From Microvirga sp. KLBC 81 (GTDB taxonomy: Bacteria; Pseudomonadota; Alphaproteobacteria; Rhizobiales; Beijerinckiaceae): a stretch of DNA of 64,000 nucleotides. The stretch covers positions 1-64,000 of the forward strand of contig NZ_QDAH01000007.1 of assembly GCF_003075415.1 (NCBI RefSeq). The letters run 5' to 3'. The notes under the pieces were generated by a model. The model saw nothing but the letters and a program-made list of their open reading frames with translations, was not told the DNA's origin and searched no databases. Numbering within the stretch: position 1 is the first letter of the stretch; each line of letters begins with the position of its first letter. Below are positions 16,870 through 25,591 of the stretch, piece by piece. The position numbers and the translations under genes were made by a program.

Positions 16870-18312
16870 CTACTCTGCTGCGAGCCGCAATTCGCCCGTA
16901 TCCGGATCGGCCTCGGCGAGATCATGGATGTGGCGCAGGTCGTTGAGGAAGGCCTCATAGGCTTCGCGCTTCGTGACTTCATCAGGCAGGCGCAGCAGAT
17001 AGCTCGGATGCACGGTGATGTAGCCGCGATAAGGCCCGAACTGCGCGCGCCCGCGCGAGCGGGAGATCGGCGTCGACTTGCCGGTGAGCGCAAGAAGGGC
17101 GGTTCCGCCGAGCGCCACTACGAGCTTCGGCCGCACCAGCTCCAGCTCCTTCATCAGCCAGGGGCGGTAATGCTTCACCTCGCCTGCGGTGGGCTTCGAG
17201 TGAATGCGGCGATGGCCGCGCTGCTCGAATTTGAAATGCTTCACCGCATTAGTGAGATAGGCCTTGGAGCGGTCGATGCCGGCTTCTTTCATGGCCTTGT
17301 CGAAGAGCTTGCCTGCCGGCCCCACGAAGGGTCGGCCCTGCAGATCCTCCTGATCGCCGGGCTGCTCACCGACGAAGACGATATCCGCGCGCTTCGGTCC
17401 TTCGCCGAACACGGCCTGCGTGGCGCCGGGCACTAGCGGCCCTGCCTTGGCAATAATGGCGTTGAGTTCTTCGAGCGTCTTGGGCTCCTGATCCCACATG
17501 GCCTCGATGGCCCGTTCCGGCATGCGTTTCGCGGGCATGGTTGCCTCCTGTTCGATCATGGCTTCAACGCGTTGGGAGGCGGTTTGGATCAGGCCTGGAA
17601 TGGCAGCGGTTTCCGGCAGGTTGCGCCAGTATTTCTTCGGCATCTCCGCGCGCATGGCGGTGGGGTTCACCCGTGCGGGGTTGAACACGCTCTCATAATA
17701 GCCGCGCCAGCCCTCCTCGAAGCTGTCCTCCGAGGGCGTATCCCCACGCCGCGCAGGCGGGCCGAAGGTCAGTTCATGCCGGTCCCAGCGCATGGAACCG
17801 ATGGGGGTCAGGATCGTCCAGTCGAGAGAGCGGAAGCGGTCGATGAAGAACGGGGCCGAGGCCTCCAAGACAAAATGCTCAGGCTCGTACCAGGCGGCAA
17901 AGCGCTCCAGATCCTCACCCTTCATGCGCCGGAAGCGCACGAAGGCATACATCTTGTGAAGATCGCGCCTGACCGCGCGCGCCATCGTGTCGATGCGGTG
18001 CACGAGCGGATCGCTCGCGATCTCCAGAAGGTCGCGCTCGCCGTTCAGGACGCGCCAGACGAGCTGATAGAGAAGGGCATAGCGCTCGGGGTCCCTGTGG
18101 CACACGCCGAGTTCGATCAGCCGCGCCACGCTTCTCGGCAGCGAAATGGGCGGTGCGCTGCTCATGTCATCGTCCCCGAAAAGGCTCGGTGTCTCATCGA
18201 GCGACCAGACGATGTGCTGCGGTGCGAGCTCCTCGGCGATCAGCCAGCGCACGGCCCGGCGGAAGCCGTCGAGATCCGCGCCGTCTTTCAGGGTGATGCA
18301 GTGCAGGCTCAT
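16870..18312 (-). CDS. udgX: UdgX-type uracil-DNA-binding protein fused to DUF4130
   Basis: A 480-residue two-domain protein. Residues 1-250 are the DUF4130 domain (TIGR03915 type). Residues 280-480 are a family-4-like uracil-DNA glycosylase fold of the UdgX type: GEQPGDQEDLQGRPFVGPAG (315-334) and the HRRIH loop (367-371). His371 matches the histidine that covalently traps the abasic sugar in mycobacterial UdgX; the first loop residue is His rather than the Lys I recall in KRRIH. It follows the radical-SAM gene on the same strand 130 bases away, the conserved pairing for these families. It is predicted to remove or sequester uracil in DNA without releasing a free abasic site. Confidence 0.9.
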   Translation of the reverse strand: MSLHCITLKDGADLDGFRRAVRWLIAEELAPQHIVWSLDETPSLFGDDDMSSAPPISLPRSVARLIELGVCHRDPERYALLYQLVWRVLNGERDLLEIASDPLVHRIDTMARAVRRDLHKMYAFVRFRRMKGEDLERFAAWYEPEHFVLEASAPFFIDRFRSLDWTILTPIGSMRWDRHELTFGPPARRGDTPSEDSFEEGWRGYYESVFNPARVNPTAMRAEMPKKYWRNLPETAAIPGLIQTASQRVEAMIEQEATMPAKRMPERAIEAMWDQEPKTLEELNAIIAKAGPLVPGATQAVFGEGPKRADIVFVGEQPGDQEDLQGRPFVGPAGKLFDKAMKEAGIDRSKAYLTNAVKHFKFEQRGHRRIHSKPTAGEVKHYRPWLMKELELVRPKLVVALGGTALLALTGKSTPISRSRGRAQFGPYRGYITVHPSYLLRLPDEVTKREAYEAFLNDLRHIHDLAEADPDTGELRLAAE

Positions 18313-18326
18313 GCAGACCCCCTCTC

Positions 18327-18430
18327 GTCATCCCGGATGACACGCCGCGAAGATCCGGGATCGTGCGCCGGATAGAGTGCCATCTCGTCGTGCGATCCCG
18401 GGTTCTGCTGCGCAGCCCTGGGATGACGGG
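18327..18430. repeat. Intergenic repeat with nested ATCCCGG inverted repeats
   Basis: Contains GTCATCCCGGATGAC (18327-18341), then GATCCGGGATCG, GATCCCGGG and CTGGGATGACGGG: several interlocking inverted repeats filling the space between the radical-SAM gene and udgX. It is similar in wording to 30-52. It may limit read-through between the two genes. Confidence 0.6.
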
Positions 18431-18442
18431 TCTCGGACGGGC

Positions 18443-19657
18443 TCATGCGAACAAGCTCAGCTGCTGGGGTTTCTCGATCAGACGCTGACGCAGATTCTGC
18501 CGATCGAGCTTGCCATGCGGATGATAATCGGCAGCGATCAGGAACGGCTTGGCGCGCTTGAGGCCCGAGGTGAGGCGGGCCACATCGTCCAGCCGCAACG
18601 TCGTGTGCTTGCGCGCCACCACGATCCTATCCACGGCGCGCGCACCGAGGCCCGGCACGCGCAGCAGCATCTCACGTTCGGCGCGGTTCACATCCACGGG
18701 GAAGAGGTGACGATTCTTGAGCGCCCATGCGAGCTTCGGATCGACCTCGAGATCGAGCATGCCTTTTTCGCTGCCCGCTGCGATCTCCTCGACTTTGAAG
18801 CCGTAATACCGCAGCAGCCAATCGGCCTGATAAAGCCTGCTTTCCCGCAGGAGCGGCGGCGGCTTCAGCGGCAAGATCGCGCTTGCATCGGGAATGGGAC
18901 TGAAGGCGGAGTAGTATACACGCTTCATGTCGTAATGCCCGTAGAGCTTGGCCGATGTGCGCAGCACGTCCATGTCGGTCGTCTCGTCCGCGCCGACGAT
19001 CATCTGTGTCGTCTGACCTGCCGGCGAAAAATGGCGGCGCTCCTCGCGCGCTTCCTCAATGCGCTCGAACATTTGCGCCATGGCACCCTCGATGGACGCG
19101 CCATCCTTCTCCGGCGCGAGACGCTCCAGGCTTTGTTCTGTCGGCAATTCGAGATTGATGGAAAGGCGATCCGCCCAGAGGCCCGCCTCCTCGATGAGCC
19201 AGGGGCTCGCCTCAGGAATCGTCTTCAGATGGATATAGCCGCGAAACCCGTGATTGCGGCGCAGCTTCTTCGCCACCAGAAGCATCTGCTCCATCGTGTA
19301 GTCGGGCGAGCGGATGATTCCCGACGAGAGGAACAGGCCCTCGATATAGTTGCGCTTGTAGAACTCGACCGTGAGCGTCACCACCTCGTCGACGGAAAAC
19401 CTTGCGCGCTTCACGTTGGACGAGCGCCGGTTCACGCAATAGGCGCAGTCGAACAGGCAGTAATTCGTCAGCAGGATTTTCAGTAGCGAAACGCAGCGCC
19501 CGTCAGGCGTATAGGCGTGGCAGATGCCGGCGCCCGTGGTGGAGCCCAGGCCGTCGATATCGGCCTTGCGTCCGGGTGCGCCGGAGGAGGAGCAGGAAGC
19601 GTCGTATTTCGCCGCATCCGCCAGGATGCGCAGCTTTCGGCTGAGCTTCTCGTCCAT
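18443..19657 (-). CDS. Putative DNA modification/repair radical SAM protein
   Basis: A 404-residue radical-SAM protein of the TIGR03916 type. The 4Fe-4S site is C67-LFD-C71-AY-C74 (CxxxCxxC). The TIM-barrel region is followed at 322-350 by a helix-hairpin-helix DNA-binding motif (LLRVPGLGARAVDRIV). Extra cysteines lie at the N-terminus (C22, C46, C55). The family is repeatedly found beside UdgX/DUF4130 genes, as here. This suggests DNA base or backbone modification linked to uracil or alkylation damage, but no reaction is established to my knowledge. Confidence 0.88.
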   Translation of the reverse strand: MDEKLSRKLRILADAAKYDASCSSSGAPGRKADIDGLGSTTGAGICHAYTPDGRCVSLLKILLTNYCLFDCAYCVNRRSSNVKRARFSVDEVVTLTVEFYKRNYIEGLFLSSGIIRSPDYTMEQMLLVAKKLRRNHGFRGYIHLKTIPEASPWLIEEAGLWADRLSINLELPTEQSLERLAPEKDGASIEGAMAQMFERIEEAREERRHFSPAGQTTQMIVGADETTDMDVLRTSAKLYGHYDMKRVYYSAFSPIPDASAILPLKPPPLLRESRLYQADWLLRYYGFKVEEIAAGSEKGMLDLEVDPKLAWALKNRHLFPVDVNRAEREMLLRVPGLGARAVDRIVVARKHTTLRLDDVARLTSGLKRAKPFLIAADYHPHGKLDRQNLRQRLIEKPQQLSLFA

Positions 19658-19748
19658 GGAATCAAAGGCCTTCCGCTGGATTGTTCGTGTTTTGTTCTAG
19701 CACGGAAAGGCTGGTCAGGCGAGGGTGGCGACAGGGGCGGGAGGTCGC

Positions 19749-20216
19749 ATGCCGAAGGCAGTTGCCCAAAGCTCAAGCGGGAAAGATCCTTGCCGGCATG
19801 CGGTGCAGCTCACCTATGACAGCTACCGCTTCAACGACATGGTTCAGCGTGTGCCGGCGATCCCGCTCTGGATTCCGCAGATCGGCTACGCGACAGGCCT
19901 CGTCATTCTCGTCGCCTTTGCCGATGAGTTCATCCATGTGCTGCGCGGCGGCGAGCCGTGTTACGAGAAGCCGACGCAGGAGGCCGTTCCGAAGGCGGTC
20001 TGGACAGCCGAGGAGCGCGGCTGGAAGACGGCTCAGGAAAAGACCAAGTGGTACACGGAGCAGATGGCCTCGAAAGGCATGAAGGTTCAGCCGCCGGGCC
20101 CGGACCTCAAGGCAGGCCTCCTGAAGATCGGCGAGCAGCCGACCCAGGATTGGCTGAAGAAAGCAGGTTCTGACGGCCAAGCCATCATCGACAGCTACAA
20201 GAAAGCAGTGATGTGA
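19749..20216 (+). pseudogene. Chimeric TRAP transporter remnant (DctQ end joined to DctP end)
   Basis: 155 residues in one open frame. The first part, from about residue 22 (YDSYRFNDMVQRVP, IPLWIPQIGYATG, FADEFIHVLRGG), resembles the C-terminal half of a TRAP small permease (DctQ). The second (WTAEERGWKTAQEKTKWY, GLLKIGEQPTQDWLKKAG, GQAIIDSYKK) resembles the C-terminus of a TRAP solute-binding protein (DctP). The two belong to different proteins and compartments, so an in-frame deletion probably joined two adjacent genes. The DctM permease and the rest of both genes are absent. It cannot be a working transporter; a GTG at 19725 is another possible start. Confidence 0.62.
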
Positions 20217-20258
20217 CGCTCTCGCGAAACGTGGCGTAGAAATTGGCGTAGAAAAAGG

Positions 20259-20281
20259 AAAGGGGCCTTTGGGCCCCTTTC
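20259..20281. terminator. Bidirectional Rho-independent terminator
   Basis: Stem AAAGGGGCC / GGCCCCTTT with a short loop, flanked by A-rich sequence on the left and TTTCT on the right. It lies between the TRAP remnant (plus) and the PRC-barrel gene (minus) and can end both transcripts. Confidence 0.75.
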
Positions 20282-20302
20282 TCGCTTCATCCGCCGGCGA
20301 AC

Positions 20303-20845
20303 TTAGCGGTTGTACCTGAACTCCGGCATCGCCCGAAGCTGATCCTTGGTCATGTTGACCATAGCGTGATCGGGCATCGCACGATCGGCGGTGGCGGCAG
20401 GGGGCGTCGCCACGGAGCCGGTGGTGCCCGGTGCCGTCGTGGTGGTCGGCGGGGCCGTGGTGCCGGGAGCCGTGGTTCCGGTGGTGGCCGCAGCGGTGGC
20501 ACGCGGCTCGTTCACGAGCTTGACCTGTTCGAAGGGGATGGCCACATCGCGTTCGCCGATGCCGAGGAAGCCGCCGACGCCGATCACGACGGCCTGGATC
20601 TTGCCGCTCTGGTCAACCAGCATTTCGCTGATATCGCCGATCTTCTCGTTGTTCTGGTTGTAGACGTCCAGGCCTTCGAGCCGCGAGGCACGCCATTGGC
20701 CGGGCTGCATCTGGGTCATGGAGCCGGCGCCTCCGGCGGCCGGAGCGCCGGTCGTCCCGGAGCCGGCCGGCTGGTTCTGCGCCAGTGCCGGTGCGCCGAT
20801 CAGAGCCGAACCGAGAAGAGCCATTGCAAGATGTTTCGCAACCAT
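20303..20845 (-). CDS. Exported PRC-barrel domain protein
   Basis: A 180-residue protein with a clear signal peptide (MVAKHLAMALLGSALIGAPALA, cleavage after ALA). A PRC-barrel spans about 50-115 (LEGLDVYNQNNEKIGDISEM, VDQSGKIQAVVIGVGG, VAIPFEQVKLV). A low-complexity Thr/Pro/Ala linker follows and then a short conserved tail (MTKDQLRAMPEFRY). Such proteins are common in Hyphomicrobiales and sit in the periplasm; the ligand or partner is unknown. Confidence 0.82.
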   Translation of the reverse strand: MVAKHLAMALLGSALIGAPALAQNQPAGSGTTGAPAAGGAGSMTQMQPGQWRASRLEGLDVYNQNNEKIGDISEMLVDQSGKIQAVVIGVGGFLGIGERDVAIPFEQVKLVNEPRATAAATTGTTAPGTTAPPTTTTAPGTTGSVATPPAATADRAMPDHAMVNMTKDQLRAMPEFRYNR

Positions 20846-21039
20846 GTGTTCCTCCTGAGGTCGAATGCGGCGCGAAGCACCGCTTGCCTTCTCAACGGGC
20901 CAGCTGGGAATTGGTTCTATCTTCAGGCTTCACATGAGCGAGGGCGGCTTGAAGGTGCTCAGGAACCTCCAAAAAGCAGATGGCCGGAACGAGCCCGGCC
21001 ATCGCGACAGGAACATCAATCGAGCCCAGCCAGTCGATC

Positions 21040-21462
21040 TCAGGCCAGCGTAAAATCCATAGTGATTTCAGCGTTGAGCACCTTCGAGACAGGGCAGTTC
21101 TTCTCGGCCGCGCGGGCAAGCTCCTCGAACTTGGCGCGGTCGATGCCCGGCACATTGGCGTTGAGGGTGAGAGCCGACTTCGTGATCGTGAAGCCGCCGC
21201 CCTGCTGCTCGATGGAAACCACCGCTTCGGTCGCCAGCTCCGTCGGCGTGAAGCCGGCATTCTGAAGCTGGAAGGCAAGGGCCATGGTGAAGCAGCCCGC
21301 ATGCGCTGCGGCAATCAGCTCCTCCGGGTTCGTGCCCTTCTCGTTCTCGAAACGGGTCTTGAAGGAATAGGGCGTGGACGACAGCACCCCGGAATCGGAT
21401 GTCAGGTGGCCGGTGCCATCCTTGCCCGTGCCCTGCCAGACGGCTCTTGCCTTGCGGTTCAT
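21040..21462 (-). CDS. OsmC family peroxiredoxin
   Basis: A 140-residue OsmC-type thiol peroxidase. The two redox cysteines are Cys57 ([12 protein letters not shown]) and Cys123 (KNCPVSKVL), the conserved pair that reduces organic hydroperoxides. The N-terminal beta-rich half ([19 protein letters not shown]) is typical of the OsmC subgroup. It is cytoplasmic and single-gene, and lies convergent with nothing close by. Confidence 0.9.
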   Translation of the reverse strand: MNRKARAVWQGTGKDGTGHLTSDSGVLSSTPYSFKTRFENEKGTNPEELIAAAHAGCFTMALAFQLQNAGFTPTELATEAVVSIEQQGGGFTITKSALTLNANVPGIDRAKFEELARAAEKNCPVSKVLNAEITMDFTLA

Positions 21463-21523
21463 CGTGATCTCCTTTGAAGGTCAGCTTGGGTGATGTAGGA
21501 CAGGGCGAACCGGGCTCCAGTGC

Positions 21524-22223
21524 TTGGGCGGCGCAAACATCCTTTGCTGCGGCGCGGGTCTTGAGCCCGGCCCAACGAGACATGTCGATGATCCATCTTT
21601 AGTCCCGCTTGCGCCCCCGGCTCTCGGCTCGACCCTTCTGGCGATCCTCGTTTATGTCGCCTTGCCCGAGGCTTGGGCTGCAAACTCGCGGCTTCTGACG
21701 GCCTGCGATATCGAGGTCGTCTGCTATCTGGCGCTGGCCGGGATCATGGCGGCGCGCTCCTCCACCGAAGATGCAGCAGCGGGCGGCGGAAGAGGATGAA
21801 ACGGCCGTGGTCTTTCTGATCCTGACCCTGGCCACCGCCGTGGCGAGCCTCGCCGCCATCGCCGTCGGGCTCTACGGCATTCATGATGCGGACGACGAGC
21901 GGGTCTTCCGGCTCGCCGTCGCGGGCGTCACCATCCTGTGCTCGTGGTTCTTCGTGCACACCATCCACGCCATCCATTACGCGCATGAATATTACGGCGA
22001 CCGGGGTGAGCGGCAGGGCCTTGCCTTCCCGCACAAGGACCAACCCGATTACTGGGATTTCCTCTACTTCTCGTTCAATCTCGGAGCGGCAGCGCAAACC
22101 TCCGACGTGGTGATCGTCTCCAAACGCATGCGGCGCCTCGCGTTGGCCCATACGATCCTCGCCTTCCTCTTCAACACCACCATCCTGGCTCTCGCCGTGA
22201 ATGTGGGAGCGGGGCTGCTCTAG
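21524..22223 (+). pseudogene. DUF1345 membrane protein gene with an apparent frameshift
   Basis: Two reading frames together make one DUF1345 protein. The N-terminal half (LAILVYVALPEAW, ACDIEVVCYLALAGIMAARS) is in one frame up to about 21765. The C-terminal half (MQQRAAEEDETAVVFLIL through WDFLYFSFNLGAAAQTSDV to AVNVGAGLL) runs 21771-22223 in another. Homologues are continuous across this junction, so a one- or two-base indel near 21745-21770 is inferred. The N-terminus also lacks a good start signal. It is either a decaying gene or a sequencing error; 21771-22223 alone would encode 150 residues with about three membrane segments. Confidence 0.65.
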
Positions 22224-22322
22224 AGCTGATTCCATTAGCCTGGAATCAGCTCTCTTCTTGGCTGGGCCGCATTTCTTGACGGTGAACCGGAACCACTTCA
22301 CCGAAAAAGGCTCTGAGTTCCG
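22222..22322. repeat. Dispersed intergenic repeat family B, copy 1
   Basis: Starts in the stop codon of the DUF1345 gene. An inverted repeat GAGCTGATTCCA / TGGAATCAGCTC is followed by GGGCCGCATTTCTTGACGG and TGAACCGG...CCACTTCACCG. A near-identical 100-base block lies at 32692-32792. Confidence 0.8.
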
Positions 22323-22470
22323 CAAACAAACTTTGAGGTTTGATCCCGATCAGAGAAGTCCAACGATGTCGTGAGCCGAAGCGTCCACTTCCTGTCCTGT
22401 AGGGCGGAATATGTGGCGACGGAGAGGCCTGCCCATTGCACGGGGTCTGAGATCGTCGCAAGTTCCTCCG

Positions 22471-23025
22471 ATGCAAACGTCGTCTCATTCCGTCGCCGCC
22501 GCTCCAATGCTCGAAACGGAACGCCTCGTTCTCCGGGCCCATCGCGTTTCCGATTTCGCCGATAGTCTCGACCTCTGGCGCAATCCGGAGGTGACGCGCT
22601 TCATCGGTGGAAGGCCCTACACGCAAGAAGAGATTTGGGCGCGGCTCGTCCGCTATGTCGGACATTGGGTGCTGCTGGGCTACGGCTATTGGGCCGTCAC
22701 GGACAAAGCGACAGGCCGCTTTATCGGCGAGGTGGGCTTTGCCGATTTCAAGCGTGACATCGAACCCTCCTTCGAGGGCATGCCGGAGATCGGCTGGGTG
22801 CTGGCACCTCATGCTCATGGCAAGGGCTATGCGACGGAAGCGGTGCGTGCAGCGATTGCCTGGGGTGACGATCACTTTGAGGCGGCAGGCACGGTCTGCA
22901 TCATCGCGCCCGAAAACCAGCCGTCGATCCGCGTGGCGGAGAAATGCGGATACCGGGAGTTCCTGCACACGACCTACAAGGACAATCCGACGATCATGTT
23001 CATGCGGGGTCGAGCAACGGCTTAG
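22471..23025 (+). CDS. GNAT family N-acetyltransferase (RimJ/RimL-like)
   Basis: A 184-residue GNAT. It opens with the RimJ/RimL-type LETERLVLRAHRVSDF and has the acetyl-CoA loop HAHGKGYATEA (the Q/RxxGxG/A motif A in the form HGKGYA) and the C-terminal NQPSIRVAEKCGYRE segment. It probably acetylates an amine of a protein, antibiotic or small metabolite; the acceptor is unknown. ATG 22471 is one option, and ATG 22507 directly before LETERL is a shorter alternative. Confidence 0.82.
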   Translation: MQTSSHSVAAAPMLETERLVLRAHRVSDFADSLDLWRNPEVTRFIGGRPYTQEEIWARLVRYVGHWVLLGYGYWAVTDKATGRFIGEVGFADFKRDIEPSFEGMPEIGWVLAPHAHGKGYATEAVRAAIAWGDDHFEAAGTVCIIAPENQPSIRVAEKCGYREFLHTTYKDNPTIMFMRGRATA

Positions 23026-23570
23026 AGCCCGCTGTCTTCCTCCTCTCCATCGATGACCTGACGCGCCACGTCGAAGCGGAAGCCTGCGCGGGCGAGTGCC
23101 GCAAGATCCTTGTCGCGGTAGGGTGCCCGCTCGCCCGGACGGTACGGCCCAAGCTTGCGACGGCGGGCGAGCGCATGGGCCGCCTTCTCCTCGTCGTCCT
23201 CTTCGCCGCCTTCGAGTGCCGCCGCGATCGTCGTGCGGTCGACACCTTTTGCCGAGAGTTTGGCCTGGATCGCCCGCGCCGATCCGCCTCGGCGGCGCAG
23301 GGTAGCGACGCGGGCTTCCGCATAACGCGTGTCGTCGATGAGGCCGGTGCGCAGGCTTTTGGCCACAGCTTCGTCGATCATCTCCTGAAATTCCGCCGGA
23401 TCCTCGCCGCGCAGGCGGCAGCGCTTGTCCACCTTGCGTTTCAGGACGCGCCGCAGGTTCTCGGCGGAGGAGGCATAACGTTCGAGATAGGCGAGCGCCG
23501 CCCGCTGCAGATAAGCGGGCGTGACCTTCCGCGGAGGTTTTTTGGCCGGGGTCTCGGGGGTGTCGGTCAT
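23022..23570 (-). CDS. recX: RecX family recombination regulator
   Basis: A 182-residue RecX-type protein made of small three-helix repeats (YLQRAALAYLERYASSAENL; GLIDDTRYAEARVATLRRRG; GVDRTTIAAAL). RecX binds RecA filaments and limits recombination and the SOS response. The start is set by an ATGA overlap with the stop codon of the PAP2 gene at 23567-23570, with AGAGG just upstream, so translation is coupled. Here it is the last gene of a four-gene minus-strand operon rather than being next to recA. Confidence 0.88.
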   Translation of the reverse strand: MTDTPETPAKKPPRKVTPAYLQRAALAYLERYASSAENLRRVLKRKVDKRCRLRGEDPAEFQEMIDEAVAKSLRTGLIDDTRYAEARVATLRRRGGSARAIQAKLSAKGVDRTTIAAALEGGEEDDEEKAAHALARRRKLGPYRPGERAPYRDKDLAALARAGFRFDVARQVIDGEEEDSGL

Positions 23571-24361
23571 GCCTCTTTCGTATCCGGCGGAGCAGTGGTC
23601 TCGCCCGGCTTTTCCACCTGACCACCGCGCTGCAATTGCAGGGCGATAAACCAGCACAGCGAAGCCCAGGCCGCGCCGACGGACCAGCCGGCGAGGACAT
23701 CACTTGGCCAGTGAACGCCCAGATACACGCGGCTTGCCCCCACAAGCAGGGTCATGATGATGGCAAGTCCCATGATGAAGGTACTGATGCGCCGGCTTTT
23801 CTCGACGCGGGCAAGAAGTGCGCCGAGCGTCAGGTAGGTGATGGCGGACAGCATGGCATGACCGCTCGGAAAGCTCGCCGTATAGACGCGCGTGGCATGG
23901 GGCACGAGATCGGGCCGGGGCCGCTCGAAGCCGATCTTGAGACCCGTCGAGAGAAGCGCTCCTCCGACGACGGAGATCAGCACGAGAAGGGCCGCAGCCC
24001 GCTTTCCAGCCATCAGCAGATAGATGATGGCCGCCGTGGTCAGAAGCGTGAGGATCGCGTAGCCGCCAAGGCCCGTGAAATCTCGCGCGGCCTCCTCCAG
24101 CCAGCTGGGCCCCAAGGGATTGGCGGTATCCTGAGGATTGCGCAGGGCCATCAGGATCTCGCTATCGAGAGCATGCGTTTCGCCCTCGAAGACCTCATCG
24201 GCGAGTTCGATGAAGGCCCAGGCAAAGAGACCGCAGGCGGCCAGGGAGAGAAGTGGTCCGACTTCGTTCAGCCGCAGGCGAAACCACAAGCCGGTGACGG
24301 GAGATAGAAAGCTTTTCATGAGCGCAGGAGATAGGAGCAGGGGGCGATCCGGCGAGGGCAT
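23567..24361 (-). CDS. PAP2 superfamily membrane phosphatase
   Basis: A 264-residue protein with about six membrane helices and an intact type-2 phosphatidic acid phosphatase signature: K142 to RP148 (KIGFERPRP), PSGH at 165-168 and SRVYLGVHWPSD at 210-221. Active-site residues face the periplasm in this family. It may dephosphorylate undecaprenyl pyrophosphate or a phospholipid. The start codon follows the YcaQ-like stop by 8 bases, and the stop overlaps recX, so it sits in a tight operon. Confidence 0.87.
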   Translation of the reverse strand: MPSPDRPLLLSPALMKSFLSPVTGLWFRLRLNEVGPLLSLAACGLFAWAFIELADEVFEGETHALDSEILMALRNPQDTANPLGPSWLEEAARDFTGLGGYAILTLLTTAAIIYLLMAGKRAAALLVLISVVGGALLSTGLKIGFERPRPDLVPHATRVYTASFPSGHAMLSAITYLTLGALLARVEKSRRISTFIMGLAIIMTLLVGASRVYLGVHWPSDVLAGWSVGAAWASLCWFIALQLQRGGQVEKPGETTAPPDTKEA

Positions 24362-24369
24362 GTGTCGTC

Positions 24370-25563
24370 TCAGACTCCTAAGTGCCTGTGCCAGTCCTTC
24401 GGCGCTTTGATGTCATCAAGGCCAAGCCAATCGGCCATCAGGCGAAGTTCTTCGCCGAGTGAAGACGCGATTTCCTCGGGAGATACCGACCCTTCCGGAT
24501 GGATGGAATGGACGATGAGGTGGCCCTTGGCGCGATCCGCCTTCAAATCCACGCGAGCGACGATCTTTTCACCCAACAGGAACGGCAGGCAGTAATAACC
24601 GAATTCGCGCTTTTCGGCGGGCGTGTAGATCTCGATGCGATAGCGGAAATCGAACAGGCGCTCCGTGCGCGTGCGCTCCCAGACGATAGGGTCGAACGGA
24701 GACACGAGGGCCCGTGCCTCGACGCGGCGCGGAACCTTGGCCCGCGGGTCGAGATAGACGGGGCCGTTCCAGCCGTCGACTGCGACGGGGATGAGATCGC
24801 CCGATTCCACGAGTTCCGGGAGGCGTAGCCTGGCGTCCTGCGTCTCCAGGCGGAAATAATCCCGCAGGCAGCGCTCTGAGGCGATGCCAAGCGCGCGGAT
24901 GGAGCGTCTCAGCAACTCGCGTTGCGCCTCGTCCTCGGCAGGCGTCCGTGCGTTGAGCACCTCCGACGGCAGCACCCGCTCCGGCAGATCGTAAATGCGC
25001 TCGAAGCCGCGCCGCGTGGCGGTGGTGACCTCGCCGGCCCAGAACAGCCATTCGAGCGCCCGCTTGCCGTCGCTCCAGCCCCACCAGGCACCCCGCCCCT
25101 TGCCGCCGATGGAGAGTTCCCCCGCGCCCATGGGGCCATGCGTTGCAATCTCGCGCCGCACCTCTTCGATGAAGGCGCGCTTTTCTCGTCCGAAACGGGC
25201 CAGCCCTCCGTAGATGCCCTCGCCCTTTGCCGCCCGCGCCATGCGCCAGCGGAACAGGGGATGGAGGTCGAGGGAGATCAGCGAGGCCTCGTGGCCCCAA
25301 TATTCGAAGGTCTCGCGCCTCTTGGGGTGGTAGGCTACCTTTTCGAGCAGATCCCGGTCGTAAGCGCCGAGCCGCGAGAAGAGTGGCATGTAATGGGCCC
25401 GCACCAGCACGTTCACTGAATCGATCTGGAGCAGGTGGGAGCGCTGCAGCAGGCGCTTCACATGGCGAAGGTGCGCGCCGTCCGGCCGCGTCTCGTGAAA
25501 GCCTTGGGCGGCGAGGGCTATGCGGCGGGCCTGGGCGAGGGAGAGTTTGGTGCGAGCGGTCAT
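24370..25563 (-). CDS. YcaQ/AlkX-type crosslink DNA glycosylase (winged-helix)
   Basis: A 397-residue HTH_42 protein of the YcaQ family, DNA glycosylases that unhook interstrand crosslinks. The catalytic Q-hydrophobic-D motif is present as Q46-I-D48 in LLQIDSVNVLVRAHYMP. Other family landmarks are EYWGHEASLI, GRGAWWGWSDGKRALEWL and SPFDPIVWERTRTERLF. No signal peptide. It precedes the PAP2 and recX genes in the operon, so the operon holds two DNA-repair-related genes. Confidence 0.85.
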   Translation of the reverse strand: MTARTKLSLAQARRIALAAQGFHETRPDGAHLRHVKRLLQRSHLLQIDSVNVLVRAHYMPLFSRLGAYDRDLLEKVAYHPKRRETFEYWGHEASLISLDLHPLFRWRMARAAKGEGIYGGLARFGREKRAFIEEVRREIATHGPMGAGELSIGGKGRGAWWGWSDGKRALEWLFWAGEVTTATRRGFERIYDLPERVLPSEVLNARTPAEDEAQRELLRRSIRALGIASERCLRDYFRLETQDARLRLPELVESGDLIPVAVDGWNGPVYLDPRAKVPRRVEARALVSPFDPIVWERTRTERLFDFRYRIEIYTPAEKREFGYYCLPFLLGEKIVARVDLKADRAKGHLIVHSIHPEGSVSPEEIASSLGEELRLMADWLGLDDIKAPKDWHRHLGV

Positions 25564-25591
25564 GGGTTCAAGAACGGAACAGGATCTCCAG

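Noticed and set aside
22246..23745. 499-codon minus-strand open frame
   Set aside because: Runs through repeat B, antisense to the GNAT gene and out of frame with recX, with no domain.
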